DNA of 64,000 nucleotides from Candidatus Pedobacter colombiensis. GTDB taxonomy: Bacteria; Bacteroidota; Bacteroidia; Sphingobacteriales; Sphingobacteriaceae. Positions 53,836 to 62,650 of the stretch are shown here, one piece after another. Position 1 is the first letter of the stretch, and every line of letters begins with the position of its first letter. The notes under the pieces are model-generated. The model made no database searches. It was not told the origin of the DNA and saw nothing but the letters and a program-made list of their open reading frames with translations. The stretch covers positions 1,116,001 through 1,180,000 of the forward strand of contig CP119313.1 of assembly GCA_029202485.1 (NCBI GenBank), read 5' to 3'. A program made the position numbers and the translations under genes.

Positions 53836-55035
53836 ATGAGAAATCGGTTTAGGTTATTTTTCGGGGTTTTTGTTTTTGCATTGGTTGTTCCCAGACTGGC
53901 TAGCGCTCAGGACGGCTTGGCCGGACAGATTGCCGGATTGCAGGGTGTGCTGGACAGGGTTCATACCGAGATGTTGCCCCTTTGCAGTGGGCTGATCGGG
54001 GCTGGCAGGGCGATCGCTGGGTTTGGGGCTTTATGGTATATCGCTAATCGGGTCTGGCGGCAGTTGGCGGCGGCGGAGCCCATTGACTTTTATCCTTTGA
54101 TGCGTCCCTTCGCATTGGGAATGGCAATTGTACTTTTTCCGGCGGTTATGGGCGTGTTCAATGGGGTATTGCAGGTGACTATAGCGGGGACACAGGGTAT
54201 GGTGAGGGATTCAGATAAGGCGATTAAGGCTTTGCTGGCACAAAAGGAGCGGGAGTTGAAAAAGTCGGTCAAGTATAAATTGTATGTTGGCGTGGATGGG
54301 GATGGAAATCGTGCCGAATGGTATAAGTATACGCATCCTAAGGATCCAGATGGTTCGGATGAGGGCTTGCTGGAGGGTATCGGGAATGATATCAAATTCT
54401 GGGCGGATCGTCAGGATTATAAAATGCGGCATTCTTTCAAGCAGTTTATGAGTGAGTTTCTGGAGATCTTATACCAGGCGGCGGCACTTTGTATCAATAC
54501 ACTTCGGGTTTTCTTTCTGATTGTGCTGGCTGTGCTTGGACCTTTGGTATTGGGATTTGCGGTGTTTGATGGTTTACAGCATACCCTTTCGGTCTGGATT
54601 GCCAGGTACATCAATATCTTTTTGTGGTTGCCGATTGCCAATATCTTCGGTGCAATTCTGGGGAAAATCCAGCAGAATATGTTAAGGCTGGACATTGCGG
54701 AAGTGGCCAATCAGGGTGATACGTTCTTTTCCAGCACGGATTTAGCGTATTTAATTTTTATGATTATTGGTATTGCTGGCTACTGCTGCGTGCCAACTGT
54801 AGCCAATTATGTGATCCATGCTGGTGGCGGAAATTCGATTTTAACAAAGGTAAATACGATGGTTTCTGGCGGTAGTATGATGGCACAGCGAGTAGGTAAT
54901 CAGAGTTACTCCGGCGCAAAAGAGGGGGCAGGGATGATCGTTGACCGCTTTGATGATGCCAGGAGGAATTTGTCCAGTGGCATGGCAGAAGCTGCAGGCT
55001 CAGATTATTTCAAGGATAAAGTTTCCGGTAGGTAA
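53836..55035 (+). CDS. traJ: Conjugative transfer protein TraJ (VirB6-like)
   Basis: The ATG at 53836 follows an unusually strong ribosome binding site (AAGGGAGGTGAT). A signal-like segment precedes AQDGLAGQIAGLQGVLDRVHTEMLPLCSGLIGAGRAIAGFGALWYIANRVWR, typical of TraJ, and about six membrane segments follow. It is the polytopic inner-membrane channel component. Residues near 150-210 (KAIKALLAQKERELKKSVKYKLYVGVDGDGNRAEW) make a soluble loop. 400 residues. Confidence 0.9.
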   Translation: MRNRFRLFFGVFVFALVVPRLASAQDGLAGQIAGLQGVLDRVHTEMLPLCSGLIGAGRAIAGFGALWYIANRVWRQLAAAEPIDFYPLMRPFALGMAIVLFPAVMGVFNGVLQVTIAGTQGMVRDSDKAIKALLAQKERELKKSVKYKLYVGVDGDGNRAEWYKYTHPKDPDGSDEGLLEGIGNDIKFWADRQDYKMRHSFKQFMSEFLEILYQAAALCINTLRVFFLIVLAVLGPLVLGFAVFDGLQHTLSVWIARYINIFLWLPIANIFGAILGKIQQNMLRLDIAEVANQGDTFFSSTDLAYLIFMIIGIAGYCCVPTVANYVIHAGGGNSILTKVNTMVSGGSMMAQRVGNQSYSGAKEGAGMIVDRFDDARRNLSSGMAEAAGSDYFKDKVSGR

Positions 55036-55053
55036 CCATTTAAAATTCATTTT

Positions 55054-55671
55054 ATGTTCACACAATTTAAAAATATAGATACGGCTTTTAAGCACATTAA
55101 AAGCTTCAGTTACCTGTTCCTGCTGGGGAATGTACTGATTGTGTGCTTCGGGCTCTTTCTGTTTGCCCGGGTTAGCAGGGAGCAAGCCCAGCGGGTGTAT
55201 ATCCTGTACAATGGCAAGGTCTTGCAGGCTTTTGCTTCCGAGAGGAAGGGGAATTTACCCGTGGAGCTGCGCGATCACATCAAGACTTTTCACCAGTATT
55301 TTTTTACACTTAGCCCGGATGATAAGGCGATTGCGGCAACAATAGGTAAAGCGCTGTATCTGGCGGATGAGAGTGCCAAGCGGGCTTACGATAACCTCAG
55401 GGAGCAAGGTTTTTATAATAACCTGATTTCCGCGAATATTTCCCAGCAGATCGAGGTGGATAGCGTCAAACTGGATGTAGATAGCGATCCTTATGCCTTT
55501 ACCTGCTTTGCAAGGCAGAAACTGGTTCGTACCAGTGGTTCTGCCTTCCGTAAGCTGGTGACCAGGGGCAGGGTTCGGGTATTGCAGCAGCAAAGTGATG
55601 ATAACCCACATGGTTTTCTGATCCAGCGCTGGGAGATTCTGGAGAATAGGGATGTTGCTGTAAATCCTTAG
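55054..55671 (+). CDS. traK: Conjugative transfer protein TraK (VirB8-like)
   Basis: One N-terminal membrane segment (about 20-40) precedes a periplasmic domain (SREQAQRVYILYNGKVLQAFASERKGNLPVELRDHIKTFHQYFFTLSPDD...), which is the TraK signature. VirB8-like proteins scaffold the periplasmic part of the channel. 205 residues, standard size. It follows traJ by 18 bases. Confidence 0.92.
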   Translation: MFTQFKNIDTAFKHIKSFSYLFLLGNVLIVCFGLFLFARVSREQAQRVYILYNGKVLQAFASERKGNLPVELRDHIKTFHQYFFTLSPDDKAIAATIGKALYLADESAKRAYDNLREQGFYNNLISANISQQIEVDSVKLDVDSDPYAFTCFARQKLVRTSGSAFRKLVTRGRVRVLQQQSDDNPHGFLIQRWEILENRDVAVNP

Positions 55672-55674
55672 GCT

Positions 55675-55899
55675 ATGGGCTTATTTAAAAAAAGGCTTGG
55701 AAAGGCTAGCCGGCAATCAGTGTTTTTATTGTCGGATCGGATTGCTCTGGCGGTAAAACGCAGGCAAAGGAAATGGGCAGATTACCTGAATGACCGGGTA
55801 AAAAATGTGTCCGCAGAAGTCAGGTTGATTGCTTTGGTGGTGTTCTGCCTGGTCTGGTCTGTTTATCTGATCCGTTTGCTGATCATGTCAATTTATTAA
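55675..55899 (+). CDS. Small membrane protein in the TraL position
   Basis: The 74-residue product is basic at the N-terminus (MGLFKKRLGKASRQSVFLLSDRIALAVKRRQRKWADYLNDRV) and has one C-terminal membrane segment (VRLIALVVFCLVWSVYLIRLLIMSIY). Location between traK and traM and the size fit TraL. Sequence alone would not identify it. Confidence 0.65.
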   Translation: MGLFKKRLGKASRQSVFLLSDRIALAVKRRQRKWADYLNDRVKNVSAEVRLIALVVFCLVWSVYLIRLLIMSIY

Positions 55900-55922
55900 T
55901 CATTTATAATTTATCAATTTTT

Positions 55923-56975
55923 ATGGAAACAACTTTAAAAGATAAAAGGAAAAACCGGTTCCTGCTGGTTCTGCCCTTACTGGTGTTTTTCCCCTTATTG
56001 GCCTATGTGGTGTTTTTTGGGGCGAAGGATAAGTTCAGTTCGGAAAAGGAAGAGGTGCCACAGGGGATCAATGCGAGTTTACCTGATGCCAAACTGGCGA
56101 AAGTGGATCCGGTTACTAAGCTGGGCTTTTATGAATTGGCGGGGAAGGATACGGCTAAATTTCGCAGCAGTCTTGTCGAAAACAGGATTGATTTGTCTAG
56201 CCGTGGTGTTGATCCACAAGCGGAGCGGATTAATGAAAGATTAGCGGCTTTGAACCAGGAACTGGCTAAACCTGCAAGTTCTCCAGCTATTAAGGACAGG
56301 TATACGCAGGTCCAGTCGGTGAATATGAAAAGTGACGTTGACAGGCTGGAAATGCTGATGAAGTCCATGCAGGGACAAAAAGAGCAGGATCCTGAAATGC
56401 AGCAATTGGGTGGTATGTTGCAGCAGATCATTGACATCCAACATCCGGAGTTGGTTAAAGAACGGGTTGCTCAGTCTGGTTCTCGGGTGATTAATTCGGA
56501 TAGTTTGTTTAGGGCAGTTCCGGCGGTCATCGTGACCAAGAAGAGGATCGTGCATGGGGCGAGTATTGAGCTTTCTTTACTGGATAGTGTCTGGCTCAAG
56601 GGGCAGTTGATCCCTAAAGGGCATCGGGTGTTTGGGGTTTGCCGGGTAACTAATCAGCGGGTGCTGATTGACATTAAGAATATCCGGTTGGGTAATTCGA
56701 TTGTACCGACGAGTTTATCTGTATATAGTCTGGATGGTATGGAGGGTTTAAATGCACCGGAGGCCATGTTAACTGATGCTTTGAATGGAGGGACGATTGA
56801 TGCTTCCAGCTCCATAGGGTTGGGCAGTTTTGACCAGAGTTTGGTGACTCAGGTGGCTGGAGCGGGTATTGATGCGGCGAAGGGACTGCTTTCCAAAAAA
56901 CTCAGGCGGGTTAAGGTAAGCCTGAAGGCTGGAGAGAAAGTATTGTTGCGAAACAATCAGATTCAATCGCGCTAG
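55923..56975 (+). CDS. traM: Conjugative transfer protein TraM (VirB10-like)
   Basis: The protein has a short cytoplasmic N-terminus, one membrane segment (about 13-33), a long helical/linker region and a C-terminal beta domain (AVPAVIVTKKRIVHGASIELSLLDSVWLKGQLIPKGHRVFGVCRVTNQRVLIDIKNIRLG). The last portion matches TraM of Bacteroidetes elements, a VirB10-like bridge across the periplasm. 350 residues. The typical TraN (VirB9-like) gene is not found next to it, which is odd. Confidence 0.9.
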   Translation: METTLKDKRKNRFLLVLPLLVFFPLLAYVVFFGAKDKFSSEKEEVPQGINASLPDAKLAKVDPVTKLGFYELAGKDTAKFRSSLVENRIDLSSRGVDPQAERINERLAALNQELAKPASSPAIKDRYTQVQSVNMKSDVDRLEMLMKSMQGQKEQDPEMQQLGGMLQQIIDIQHPELVKERVAQSGSRVINSDSLFRAVPAVIVTKKRIVHGASIELSLLDSVWLKGQLIPKGHRVFGVCRVTNQRVLIDIKNIRLGNSIVPTSLSVYSLDGMEGLNAPEAMLTDALNGGTIDASSSIGLGSFDQSLVTQVAGAGIDAAKGLLSKKLRRVKVSLKAGEKVLLRNNQIQSR

Positions 56976-56976
56976 T

Positions 56977-58044
56977 ATGGAACATAAGGTAAACAGGGCT
57001 AAAGCTCTATGGGAGCATTGGGAGCTTCGTGAAAAGGAATTGGGAAAGATCGGGGAAATGACTGATGAGCATGCGGTGGATATAACCCGGCAGAAATATG
57101 ATTTCCTGCGGGAGGGGGTATACCGCTTGTCTGAAAACCCGCTTGGCCATGAGACTACCTACCGGGAAATGATCCGTGTAATCTGTGATAAAATGCAAAA
57201 ACAGCTTTATCCCAATAGGATTTTGAGAATGCTGCACCAGCTTAAGGTTGCGGTGCTGGATCGTCCCAGTCATTTAAAAGCGCATCTGGAGCTGGCCAGT
57301 GATAATATTTCAAAGCTCAAAAAGGCATTTGAATCGCGGGGATTGGAGGTCTTTGCGAATAAACTGGACTATTACCTGGACTTTGAACGGGATAAGATTT
57401 CTATTCCTGTAGCTGGGCAACTTGATGCTCATCGGACGGTGACTTTGATTCAGGATTTACAGAAGAATGGTAAGGGACAGTATGAGCTCATGGGTATGGA
57501 TGCCAGCATTTATGGTTCAGCTGATCCTATGTATGATGTCAGTATCCGTATAGACTGGGAATTTAATCTTAATCGGGTGCAGATCGGGAACCTGCTTCAG
57601 GAGCGTGCGGTTTATCTCTATCCTGATAAGCATTCCGGTTTGCCAAAAGATCAGTGGCTCCAGGTAGCAAGGGGGCATGATTATGGGGAATTCCGTTTGA
57701 ACGTGTATGGTTCGGAATATGGTTACGATTTGATATCAAAGCTAGACCAACTGGCGGCCGACACAGGAATTTATAGGGTAATGGCTGCTGATGTGATTAA
57801 ACAGCTTAATGATGGCTGGCAGGTAAAGTTAAGTGGCAGACATCCGGCCGATCAGCCGGTATTTATCGAGGCTAGTCCGGGTACCAGAGGGATTGTGATC
57901 CGGGATATTGACCAGAAAGTTATTGGTGTAAATGAAATGTTTCTGGGCACAAAAAAGGCTGAGGAGAAAGAACGTGGAAATTCGGTTTCCAAAGACCAGT
58001 CAAAAGATAATCAACAGGACCAATCACTTGGACTTGGTTCTTAA
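56977..58044 (+). CDS. ICE protein with DUF3945/DUF4099-like region
   Basis: The 355-residue product has a helical N-terminal 130 residues. It then contains LLQERAVYLYPDKHSGLPKDQWLQVARGHDYGEFRLNVYGSEYGYDLISKLDQL (about 215-265), a distant version of the 'R-x-V...K...W..L......GN....Y..EYGFDL' repeat in the DUF3945/DUF4099 proteins of Bacteroidetes mobile elements. It begins 1 base after traM. A hydrophilic, acid/Gln/Ser-rich tail ends the protein. The function is unknown. Confidence 0.6.
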   Translation: MEHKVNRAKALWEHWELREKELGKIGEMTDEHAVDITRQKYDFLREGVYRLSENPLGHETTYREMIRVICDKMQKQLYPNRILRMLHQLKVAVLDRPSHLKAHLELASDNISKLKKAFESRGLEVFANKLDYYLDFERDKISIPVAGQLDAHRTVTLIQDLQKNGKGQYELMGMDASIYGSADPMYDVSIRIDWEFNLNRVQIGNLLQERAVYLYPDKHSGLPKDQWLQVARGHDYGEFRLNVYGSEYGYDLISKLDQLAADTGIYRVMAADVIKQLNDGWQVKLSGRHPADQPVFIEASPGTRGIVIRDIDQKVIGVNEMFLGTKKAEEKERGNSVSKDQSKDNQQDQSLGLGS

Positions 58045-58066
58045 TTATTAACCTAATCAATTTATT

Positions 58067-59065
58067 ATGACGTTGAATTTAAACAACCTGGAAGACAGGA
58101 AAGCTGAAATGGAAATGTTGCAGGCTTCTGAAGCCACGATTGCTGCGATGGAGAAAATGATGCGTGAGGGAGGAGGCAATGGATTTACTTTAGATGAATT
58201 TCATCCGGCCAAGCGAGGGCAGGTCGATGTGGTCTATTATTTTCAAAAGGGTAAGCACTCAGATAATTTCTATTTAAACCGGTATACTGTTGCACATAAT
58301 ATTGGTAAACAATTAGAGGAGGGACAAAAGTACATGGTCTTCAATCCTAAAGATGGAAAAATTATAAAGCAATTGGACAATATCACGGAGGCTATTAAAT
58401 TGTTTCAGGAACGTGGGCCAAAAGTGGAACTGGCTGTTGGCAAGGATGGAAACAATAAGGTAACTATAGCTAGTATGGAGGAGGGTAAGGTGAACTATGT
58501 AAACCGGGATTATCGGTCGACATATTATGGAAAGTTTGTGAGCCAGACGATCTGGCCTGAAAGAGGTAAGGGTTTTACTGTTCCCCAATCTGCCCAGATG
58601 ATCCAGGGGCATTCTGTTTTTCGCGGTGATCTGGTAAACTTTAAAACTGGTCAGCCTTATGAGGCTTGGGTGAAGTTGGATATGGATAAGGGTGTTGGCA
58701 GGTCTGGGAATTTTGATTTGCAGCAATTCAGTTCGCAGTATGGTTTCGAGTTGGGTAAAGTGTTGGATCTTTATAACATTAAGGAGCTTCAGGATCCTGA
58801 AAAGCGTAAAGATATCGAATCTAAGATTGAGAACGGCTTCACGCCGTTTGTTACTGTTGAAAAGGATGGACAAGATTTGAAGTTAAGTATTGAAGCTTCT
58901 CCACGTTATCGTACTATCAATTTCTTTGACGAGGGTAAAATGGAAAAGCGGGAGCAGTTCTTGGTCGAGATCGCTCCTGAGCAGAATCGTGTGGCGGAGA
59001 TTTTTTCTAAAAAGGATCAGGCTAAGGAGACAGAGAAGTCCGAGGAAATGGGTATTGGCAGGTAA
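58067..59065 (+). CDS. ICE protein with DUF3945-like repeat
   Basis: The 332-residue product contains GHSVFRGDLVNFKTGQPYEAWVKLDMDKGVGRSGNFDLQQFSSQYGFELGKVLDLYNI (about 180-240), a recognisable copy of the DUF3945-type repeat. It is related to, but distinct from, the preceding gene. No membrane segment. It may be a DNA- or protein-binding accessory carried with transfer genes; nothing more is shown. Confidence 0.65.
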   Translation: MTLNLNNLEDRKAEMEMLQASEATIAAMEKMMREGGGNGFTLDEFHPAKRGQVDVVYYFQKGKHSDNFYLNRYTVAHNIGKQLEEGQKYMVFNPKDGKIIKQLDNITEAIKLFQERGPKVELAVGKDGNNKVTIASMEEGKVNYVNRDYRSTYYGKFVSQTIWPERGKGFTVPQSAQMIQGHSVFRGDLVNFKTGQPYEAWVKLDMDKGVGRSGNFDLQQFSSQYGFELGKVLDLYNIKELQDPEKRKDIESKIENGFTPFVTVEKDGQDLKLSIEASPRYRTINFFDEGKMEKREQFLVEIAPEQNRVAEIFSKKDQAKETEKSEEMGIGR

Positions 59066-59132
59066 TTAAAATTGTATTAGTTTAGTTTTTCGGTATTAAT
59101 TGACTTATCATTTTAAAACAAATCATAAAAAC

Positions 59133-59309
59133 ATGGAAAAATTTGAAAAAGTTAAACAGTTGATCGCTTCTATTGAAGCTGATGCGGACAAATTTTATAA
59201 CAAAGAAAATGGCGCTGCCGGTACTAGGGTTCGTAAAGGAATGCAGGATTTGAAGGTTCTGGCTACTGAGATCCGTAAGGAGGTTACTGACCGTAAGAAC
59301 AGTAAATAA
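59133..59309 (+). CDS. Histone H1-like Hc1-family protein
   Basis: The 58-residue product (MEKFEKVKQLIASIEADADKFYNKENGAAGTRVRKGMQDLKVLATEIRKEVTDRKNSK) matches the small Bacteroidetes proteins annotated as histone H1 (Hc1 family). They are lysine-rich DNA-binding proteins with a GTRVRKGMQDLK core. An ATG 33 bases upstream also gives an in-frame start, but the family start is the one chosen. A rho-independent terminator follows 28 bases after the stop, so it is the last gene of its unit. Confidence 0.85.
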   Translation: MEKFEKVKQLIASIEADADKFYNKENGAAGTRVRKGMQDLKVLATEIRKEVTDRKNSK

Positions 59310-59337
59310 ATTATTAATTGTTTTGGGAACAATGAAG

Positions 59338-59367
59338 CCTGGTCACATTGTGTGATCAGGTTTTTTT
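59338..59367 (+). terminator. Rho-independent terminator
   Basis: CCTGGTCACA-TTG-TGTGATCAGG (one G-U pair) followed by seven T. It ends the operon that holds the histone-like gene. Confidence 0.9.
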
Positions 59368-59390
59368 ATCGATCTGAGTCTTAATTGAAA

Positions 59391-60569
59391 ATGCCAGAAT
59401 GGGTTGTTTTATCGGAAAGATTTCTTGAAATTGTGTCTGATATGTACAACGTTTTTTTGGATACCAATATTTACCGTAGCTTGGGTTTGCGTTTTTCAAA
59501 ACACCGGGATTATGAATACCTGATCAAATTTTTGGCGAGCAGCGGCAATGAGTTTGGACTGATGCGGATAGTACACGAGGAATTGCTGGATTATTATAAA
59601 AAGGATGTTTTTGGAAAACTGTTTTCGGAATATCAAAGGGTGATCCGGCAGTTTTCGGACAATCCTTTTTTAAGAACGATGCCTTCTCCGGATTTTGAGC
59701 TGGAACTTTCAGAAGCGCTCAGGGTACTTGATCTTGATCTGAATACGATTGGGATGAGTTTGGAGGTAAAGCAGATTCCAGCTGATTTACTGACTGATTT
59801 TTTGTTGTTCAACAAGGCGGAGCGTAAAGGAGACAATGCCCGGGATTTTCTGATTTTTTATAACCTGATCTCTCTTTGTCAACAAGACCCAGAGGAAACT
59901 GTGGTGCTGATTTCTCAGGATAAGATTTTCAGTCTGAACGAGTTCTTCCGCGAACAGCTTAAGACGCATTCGATCGGCAATTATAAGGTTTATGATAGTA
60001 TTGCTGCTTTCTTGGCTGATGCAGGACCTAAAGTGAACTGGTTGACGAAGGAGTTGATTAGAGCTGCTATTGACCCTCGGCTGATTGAGGAGGAAATGGC
60101 AAACGATGTGATGTGTCTGCCAAGTTACTGCAGTCAATATTATTATGAACGGGGTGGTGAGGATTTGCCGCCATTAGAGAAATTAACAATTGAGGGATTT
60201 GAGGTGAAGGATTTTTATGTGTCCAAAAATGAAAAGTCCGGGAAACTGGTCTTGAATGTGGATGTATCGGTTGCGGTGTATGCACTGTTTGGAGAAGATC
60301 CCCAGCCTGATGCTTTAAAAGCTTATTTAGCAGATCGGAGGGTGCCTACTATATCACATCCGGAAACTTTTGATGATAGAGGTCAAGTGTTTTATCAGGA
60401 AAAGGTACTGTTCCTTTTTCAGGCTGAACTTAATGAAACAACCGAGCAAATTGAAAACCTGAAATTTATTGATTTTCTGCCTTCTCATTATAGGTATGAC
60501 GACTGGACACCTGGTCCGGCATATAAATTGGTACCTCTTGAGCAACGATATAGTCTTACTTGGAAATGA
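59391..60569 (+). CDS. PIN-like (DUF4935-type) nuclease
   Basis: The protein starts near MPEWVVLSERFLEI (a TTG two codons earlier is an alternative). It has a PIN core: Asp24 in VFLDTN, Glu63/64 in HEELLDYY, Asp148 and Asp152 in KGDNARDFL, and Asp177 in ISQDK. The acidic set fits a metal-dependent RNase of the DUF4935 type. About 150 residues of extra C-terminal domain follow (YYERGGEDLPPLEKLTIEGFEVKDFYVSKN...). No antitoxin-like gene sits beside it. It could be a defence or regulatory RNase. 393 residues. Confidence 0.72.
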   Translation: MPEWVVLSERFLEIVSDMYNVFLDTNIYRSLGLRFSKHRDYEYLIKFLASSGNEFGLMRIVHEELLDYYKKDVFGKLFSEYQRVIRQFSDNPFLRTMPSPDFELELSEALRVLDLDLNTIGMSLEVKQIPADLLTDFLLFNKAERKGDNARDFLIFYNLISLCQQDPEETVVLISQDKIFSLNEFFREQLKTHSIGNYKVYDSIAAFLADAGPKVNWLTKELIRAAIDPRLIEEEMANDVMCLPSYCSQYYYERGGEDLPPLEKLTIEGFEVKDFYVSKNEKSGKLVLNVDVSVAVYALFGEDPQPDALKAYLADRRVPTISHPETFDDRGQVFYQEKVLFLFQAELNETTEQIENLKFIDFLPSHYRYDDWTPGPAYKLVPLEQRYSLTWK

Positions 60570-60610
60570 AATTATCACCGATTTAGCAATTTTAAAAGAC
60601 AGATTTACAT

Positions 60611-61090
60611 ATGAAAATACAAATTAACATCTCAGTAAGAAACCCGGAGTGGCGATGGGAAGAGGATGATTATCAAAAGGAATGGCTTTTGATCAATGGT
60701 GATAAGATGGCGAAGTATTTACCGTCTGTTACTTTTGGTTTTGATACAGAAGTACAGCAGTATGTCAAACCAACGCTCGATGAGCATACTTTTAAATTTA
60801 TTAGTGCGGATCAAAAGGATAGTCCCGACCCAGTTATTCAGGAGGTCTTATTGAAAGATTTGGATGTAACCCAATTTATATTTGAACAGGGGTCAACTCC
60901 TGTTATTGTGTCGAAATCCATATTGCATCACGTAATGGCTGCTCAAAATCAGGGTAAGGGAAAATTTTACTGGTATTATTTCATCAACGAAGACGCCGAA
61001 TATGTACAATGCAAAAGTAATATTTGGTTGTCAACGGCACATTTTGAAGAGCTTGAATGCAAAGTGCCAGACTTGGATATATTAGTTTAA
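60611..61090 (+). CDS. Hypothetical protein, 159 residues
   Basis: No family recognised. The protein (MKIQINISVRNPEWRWEEDDYQKEWLLINGDK...) is acidic and mixed alpha/beta without membrane segments. It lies 42 bases after the PIN-like gene and ends before a strong terminator, so the two probably form a transcript and may act together. Confidence 0.55.
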   Translation: MKIQINISVRNPEWRWEEDDYQKEWLLINGDKMAKYLPSVTFGFDTEVQQYVKPTLDEHTFKFISADQKDSPDPVIQEVLLKDLDVTQFIFEQGSTPVIVSKSILHHVMAAQNQGKGKFYWYYFINEDAEYVQCKSNIWLSTAHFEELECKVPDLDILV

Positions 61091-61120
61091 ATGAATTTTA
61101 ATCATGTTTTTGTTTGATTT

Positions 61121-61152
61121 AAGCCCTTTATTCCGGGCTTTTTAGTTTTTTT
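61121..61152 (+). terminator. Rho-independent terminator
   Basis: AAGCCC-TTTATTCC-GGGCTT followed by TTTAGTTTTTTT closes the gene pair before the Nudix gene. Confidence 0.85.
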
Positions 61153-61155
61153 GAT

Positions 61156-61617
61156 ATGGCTAAAAAGAGTGCAGGTATATTGTTGTATAGGTTTTCAGCT
61201 GAAGAACTCGAGGTTTTGCTGGTTCATCCTGGTGGCCCGTTTTTTCGGAATAAGGATAAGGGATGGTGGACGGTGCCAAAGGGGGAGATTATGCCAGATG
61301 AAGAGCCTTTGGATACAGCATTGAGGGAGTTTAAAGAGGAAACAGGTTATTTGCCTGAAGGAGAATTTTTGGCTTTAAAGCCTATTGTGCAAAAAGGTGG
61401 TAAATTGGTGTACTGCTGGGCGGTAATGGGGGACTTGGATGCTCCAAGAATTGTTTGTAATACTTTTTCGATTGAATGGCCACCCAAATCGGGGAAGTTG
61501 GTTGATTTTCCTGAAGTAGATCAGGCTAAATGGTACTCCTTGATTGAGGCAGTTGTATTTATTAATGATCGCCAGCGAGATTTTTTGCAAGAGTTGAAGG
61601 GAATAGTGAAACCATAA
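61156..61617 (+). CDS. Nudix hydrolase
   Basis: A complete Nudix box is visible: G43-x5-E49-x7-R57-E58-x-x-E61-E62-x-G64 (GEIMPDEEPLDTALREFKEETGY). The N-terminal strand (SAGILLYRF) and the C-terminal WYSLIEAVVFI complete the fold. The box fits enzymes that hydrolyse nucleoside-diphosphate-linked compounds. The substrate is unknown. 153 residues, standard length. It is co-directional with the small helical gene 10 bases downstream. Confidence 0.92.
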   Translation: MAKKSAGILLYRFSAEELEVLLVHPGGPFFRNKDKGWWTVPKGEIMPDEEPLDTALREFKEETGYLPEGEFLALKPIVQKGGKLVYCWAVMGDLDAPRIVCNTFSIEWPPKSGKLVDFPEVDQAKWYSLIEAVVFINDRQRDFLQELKGIVKP

Positions 61618-61627
61618 ACATAGAATA

Positions 61628-61876
61628 ATGGATTATCTTAAGGTTAACTTGGCTATAAAGGTTATTGAGTCGGAACTGGCCAAACTCAAAAGTATGCTGG
61701 ATAAAGAAATACCTGTTATCAGGAATGCTAAACAGGAACAATTGAAAAGAGTAACTGAGGTGGTCAGCAAACAGAGGATCAGGGATCGGGCTGCTGCGAT
61801 AAAGAAATTCAGTAAACGTTTGTTAGCAGTTAGCGTGCGATTAGAGGAATTGGGAATCAGTACTCATCAGGGATAG
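61628..61876 (+). CDS. Small helical hypothetical protein, 82 residues
   Basis: The product (MDYLKVNLAIKVIESELAKLKSMLDKEIPVIRNAKQEQLKRVTEVVSKQ...) is almost entirely helical and charged, probably a coiled coil. No family recognised. It directly follows the Nudix gene. Confidence 0.5.
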   Translation: MDYLKVNLAIKVIESELAKLKSMLDKEIPVIRNAKQEQLKRVTEVVSKQRIRDRAAAIKKFSKRLLAVSVRLEELGISTHQG

Positions 61877-61965
61877 TATATTGGTTTTGTGCTAAAATGA
61901 AAATTGTCTATATGTTAAAAACTATACATTTCTGGAAGTTATTTATTGAGTAAATTTATCCTTTA

Positions 61966-62517
61966 ATGGAAACAAGTAAGGACTATTTGATCGGCCTATT
62001 AAAGGATAAATATGAGCATGAAATAAGGAGAAAAGCAGATTTTGATAATTCGCTTAATATCCCCATCACTTTGTTAACCGCTCTTTTTGCCGGAATTTAT
62101 TTTGTTGCAAGTGATACTTCGCTAAAACAACTTTCTTGCCCCTTGATAACAGTAAAATGGATTTTGCTAGCCTTGCTTTTTTTGAGTTGCATTATAACTA
62201 TGAGTTTGCTGTTTAAAGTATATTTCGGATATAAGAGAGCGTATTGTGCTTTTCCTGATAGCAAGCAAGTGGTGGAAGATGATTTTAAAGCGCTAGAAGA
62301 ATATCATAACCAATATAGCAAAGGTAAACAGGAAGAAAATCTGCTGAAAAGTTTAAAAGATAGAGTGGTTAACTGGTATCTTGAATGTAATAATAACAAT
62401 ACTCCGGTTAACGATGCTCGTGCTAATGCCCTGTTTTATGCGAGGCTTTCGATTTGTATTTCATTAAGTATCGGACTGGCACTTTTAATTTTTATATGTT
62501 ATCTAAAATCTCTTTAA
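61966..62517 (+). CDS. Multi-TM membrane protein, 183 residues
   Basis: Three hydrophobic segments are at about 31-50 (IPITLLTALFAGIYFVAS), 66-90 (WILLALLFLSCIITMSLLFKVYF) and 158-180. They flank a charged cytoplasmic stretch (about 92-150). The N-terminal 'KYEHEIRRKADFDNSLNIPI' recalls small membrane effectors such as SLATT-type proteins, but the resemblance is weak. It starts an operon with two proline-rich microproteins and a terminator, which is unusual enough to note. Confidence 0.55.
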   Translation: METSKDYLIGLLKDKYEHEIRRKADFDNSLNIPITLLTALFAGIYFVASDTSLKQLSCPLITVKWILLALLFLSCIITMSLLFKVYFGYKRAYCAFPDSKQVVEDDFKALEEYHNQYSKGKQEENLLKSLKDRVVNWYLECNNNNTPVNDARANALFYARLSICISLSIGLALLIFICYLKSL

Positions 62518-62518
62518 T

Positions 62519-62632
62519 ATGGCTAAAAAAGCAAGTCCACCACCGCCGCCTCCACGTCCCAGTCCAGTGAGGCAAGAAAGATCAGCTGGGTCTGATAAAT
62601 CATTATCAAGACCTACACCTAAATCAAAGTAA
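62519..62632 (+). CDS. Proline-rich microprotein 1, 37 residues
   Basis: The frame from ATG 62519 to TAA 62632 encodes MAKKASPPPPPPRPSPVRQE...PTPKSK. It overlaps the stop of the membrane protein gene. The PPPPPPRPSPVR core recurs in the next microprotein. It is too short for routine annotation but has a start, a stop and a paralog. It might bind SH3- or profilin-like partners or the membrane protein; the function is unknown. Confidence 0.55.
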   Translation: MAKKASPPPPPPRPSPVRQERSAGSDKSLSRPTPKSK

Positions 62633-62650
62633 AAATTTAAAGCAAAAAAT

